NCBI GenBank assembly: GCA_030706015.1
Contig: JAUZPI010000009.1
Location: 1-64,000 of the forward strand
Length of the DNA: 64,000 nucleotides
From: Bacillota bacterium
Lineage (GTDB): Bacteria; Bacillota; Clostridia; Clostridiales; Clostridiaceae
Direction: 5' to 3'
In this document: positions 62,828-64,000 of the stretch, one piece after another
How positions within the stretch are numbered: the first letter of the stretch is position 1
How the letters are laid out: every line of letters begins with the position of its first letter
Program-made: the position numbers and the translations under genes
The notes under the pieces: generated by a model
The model's database searches: none
What the model was told of the DNA's origin: nothing
The model's input: only the letters and a program-made list of their open reading frames with translations

Positions 62828-62856
62828 AAAAAAGGCGTACATTAACTATGTACGCC
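62828..62856 (-). terminator. Intrinsic terminator in the queD leader
   Basis: Minus-strand stem GGCGTACAT/ATGTACGCC, 9 bp, loop AGTTA, followed by TTTTTT. It lies between the preQ1 element and queD, 28 nt before the queD start. It is either an attenuator for queD or the end of a short leader transcript. Confidence 0.85.
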
Positions 62857-62898
62857 CTTATGTGTTAGCAATTTTATATATGTCGGCAAATAAAAGCT

Positions 62899-62922
62899 CT
62901 ATATCTCTAATACTGCCTTCAT
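62899..62922 (-). CDS. Putative seven-codon leader ORF (MKAVLEI)
   Basis: On the minus strand GGAAG, the end of the riboswitch P2 segment, precedes ATG by 6 nt. The ORF is ATG-AAG-GCA-GTA-TTA-GAG-ATA-TAG. It lies between the preQ1 element and the terminator. Real translation is not shown; an alternative is that it is chance or a remnant of a deleted gene. Confidence 0.35.
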   Translation of the reverse strand: MKAVLEI

Positions 62923-62930
62923 CTTAATCT

Positions 62931-62972
62931 TCCATAGTTTTGTTTATAGACAGGATGGTTTCGAACTGTCTT
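62931..62972 (-). promoter_or_regulatory. preQ1-I riboswitch (type as in Thermoanaerobacter)
   Basis: Minus-strand reading: stem AGACAG/CTGTCT (62971-62966 / 62953-62948), 12-nt loop TTCGAAACCATC, then A-rich TATAAACAAAACTATGG. Loop CCAT (62958-62955) is complementary to tail ATGG (62935-62932), forming the H-type pseudoknot characteristic of preQ1-I aptamers. It is followed by a possible SD-ATG and a terminator, then queD-queE. The promoter is just upstream. Confidence 0.82.
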
Positions 62973-62987
62973 ATTTAATTTGCTCTT

Positions 62988-63017
62988 AGTATATCACAAA
63001 CTTGAATATTTCTGCAA
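62988..63017 (-). promoter_or_regulatory. Promoter of the queDE leader
   Basis: Minus strand TTGCAG (63012-63017), 18-bp spacer, TATACT (62988-62993), about 16 nt upstream of the aptamer. Confidence 0.65.
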
Positions 63018-63046
63018 ATCCAAGATATTACTTAAATAATACTTTA

Positions 63047-64000
63047 TTATGCATTTTCTGCAATGTAATAAATAAGTCTTTCTGTTTGTTCCCAACCAAT
63101 ACAAGGATCTGTTATTGATTTTCCGTATATATTTTCTCCAATTTCTTGTCTTCCATCTTCAATATAGCTTTCGATCATTAAGCCTTTGATCATCTTATTT
63201 AATACAGAATCATATTTTTTGCTTGCCAATATTTCTCTAGCTATTCTTGGCTGCTCACTGTGTTTTTTCATAGAATTTGCATGATTACAATCCACTATAA
63301 TTGCAGGATTTTCAAGCTTTTGAGCAGCATAGTCTTTTGCTAACTGCATTAGATTTTCATAATGGTAGTTAGGGATATTTCTGCCATAGGAGTCTACAGA
63401 CCCCCTCATTATAGCATGTGTTATAGGGTTTCCTGAAGTTTCAACTTCCCAACCATTATATACAAAGCTATGGCTTAATTGTGCTGCCTTTATAGAGTTA
63501 AGCATAACTGATACGTCTCCACCAGTAGGATTTTTCATTCCAACAGGAATATCTAATCCACTAACAGTTAATCTATGCTGTTGGTTTTCTACTGAACGTG
63601 CCCCAATTGCTACATATCCAAGTATGTCTGAAAGATATGTATAGTTCTCTGGATAAAGCATTTCATCTGCTGCAGGTAAATGATAATTTGTAAGCGCCTT
63701 TATATGAAGCTTTCTAATAGCCTTAAGCCCTTCTAATAGATCTGGTTCCTTATTAGGATCTGGTTGATGTGCCATACCCTTATAACCTTCACCTGTAGTT
63801 CTTGGCTTATTAGTATATATTCTTGGCACTATTATAATTTTATCCTTAACCTTTTCTTGAACCTCAGCCAATCTGCTTATATACTCTAACACTGGCTCTT
63901 CATTATCTGCTGAACATGGACCTATTACTAGTACAAACTTATCGCTTTCCCCTGTAAATACCTTTCTTAATTCTGCATCTTTAGTTTTCTTAACTTCAGC
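63047..64000 (-). CDS. aroF: 3-deoxy-7-phosphoheptulonate (DAHP) synthase, class I (5'-truncated by window)
   Basis: The coding frame runs to the window edge (317 aa visible, probably about 20-30 residues missing at the N-terminus). It condenses phosphoenolpyruvate and erythrose-4-phosphate, the first step of the shikimate pathway. GPCSADNEEPVLEY lies near the visible start. The long internal block IIVPRIYTNKPRTTGEGYKG carries substrate residues. AIGARSVENQ, SGLDIPVGMKNPTGG, VDCNHANSMK and the C-terminal GQEIGENIYGKSITDPCIGW are typical of the AroF/G/H type. A short-form GTG start at 63892 is not real because the protein continues upstream. Feedback type is not determined. Confidence 0.93.
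   Translation of the reverse strand, partial: AEVKKTKDAELRKVFTGESDKFVLVIGPCSADNEEPVLEYISRLAEVQEKVKDKIIIVPRIYTNKPRTTGEGYKGMAHQPDPNKEPDLLEGLKAIRKLHIKALTNYHLPAADEMLYPENYTYLSDILGYVAIGARSVENQQHRLTVSGLDIPVGMKNPTGGDVSVMLNSIKAAQLSHSFVYNGWEVETSGNPITHAIMRGSVDSYGRNIPNYHYENLMQLAKDYAAQKLENPAIIVDCNHANSMKKHSEQPRIAREILASKKYDSVLNKMIKGLMIESYIEDGRQEIGENIYGKSITDPCIGWEQTERLIYYIAENA

Overview
This 64 kb window is chromosomal DNA from a spore-forming, low-GC Firmicute, most likely Clostridium sensu stricto. The sequence is very AT-rich. It carries sporulation and germination genes (ytaF-like, gerA-gerB-gerC, CotF-like coat proteins, a SleB-type hydrolase), clostridial FtsH, Rrf2 and DegV paralogues, and riboswitches typical of Clostridia. 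I see no prophage, insertion sequence or CRISPR array. The window is mostly housekeeping and envelope genes, with two gene relics.

Layout. 1-516: the 5' tip of a 16S rRNA gene reading left, with its leader and promoter. 517-2515: a ytaF-like gene, tRNA-Leu(UAA) with promoter and terminator, and pfkA. 2626-9275 (minus): a hypothetical gene, uppP, manA, an EamA transporter, a membrane TPR protein and a glycerophosphodiesterase. 9536-11640 (plus): murT-gatD, for lipid II amidation. 11689-18621 (minus): polysaccharide deacetylase, galE, two tandem HTH-TPR regulators, a small YtxH-like protein, and an RNase HI/DUF1232 pair. 18924-28078: an FtsH paralogue, rhomboid protease, PepF, a Fur-family regulator, a chemotaxis receptor and mntP. 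28383-34976 (minus): degV, hemolysin III, cysK with a CymR-like Rrf2 regulator, and a three-gene 2-hydroxyacyl-CoA dehydratase-activase-like operon. 35199-39339 (minus): argC-argB-argD-argF. 39611-43547 (minus): gerA-gerB-gerC.

The right third is a mosaic of short units. It holds a DUF2935 relic, HNH protein, YbaK-type deacylase, DUF3892 protein, coat genes, a second degV, a MerR plus MFS efflux unit, a LysM/SleB hydrolase behind a c-di-AMP riboswitch, an NlpC/P60-SH3 hydrolase and a two-permease ABC exporter. Then come a flavoprotein, a minimal kinase-like protein, a YedK/HMCES protein, a DUF2334 protein, an L,D-transpeptidase, a beta-flower repeat protein, an AzlC relic, a trypsin-like lipoprotein, queD-queE behind a preQ1-I riboswitch, and a DAHP synthase cut by the window end.

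Two themes recur. Cell-envelope building and remodelling is represented by uppP, murT-gatD, deacetylases, galE, LysM, NlpC and L,D-transpeptidase genes, and includes a c-di-AMP-sensing leader. Local control of biosynthesis appears as an ARG box on the argC promoter, CymR beside CysK, and preQ1 upstream of queuosine genes. The most notable sequence-level observations are an apparent AUC start codon for murT, a preQ1 pseudoknot abutting a seven-codon leader ORF and an intrinsic terminator, an unexplained structured leader before degV, and a palindrome over the chemoreceptor -10 beside a Fur-family gene.
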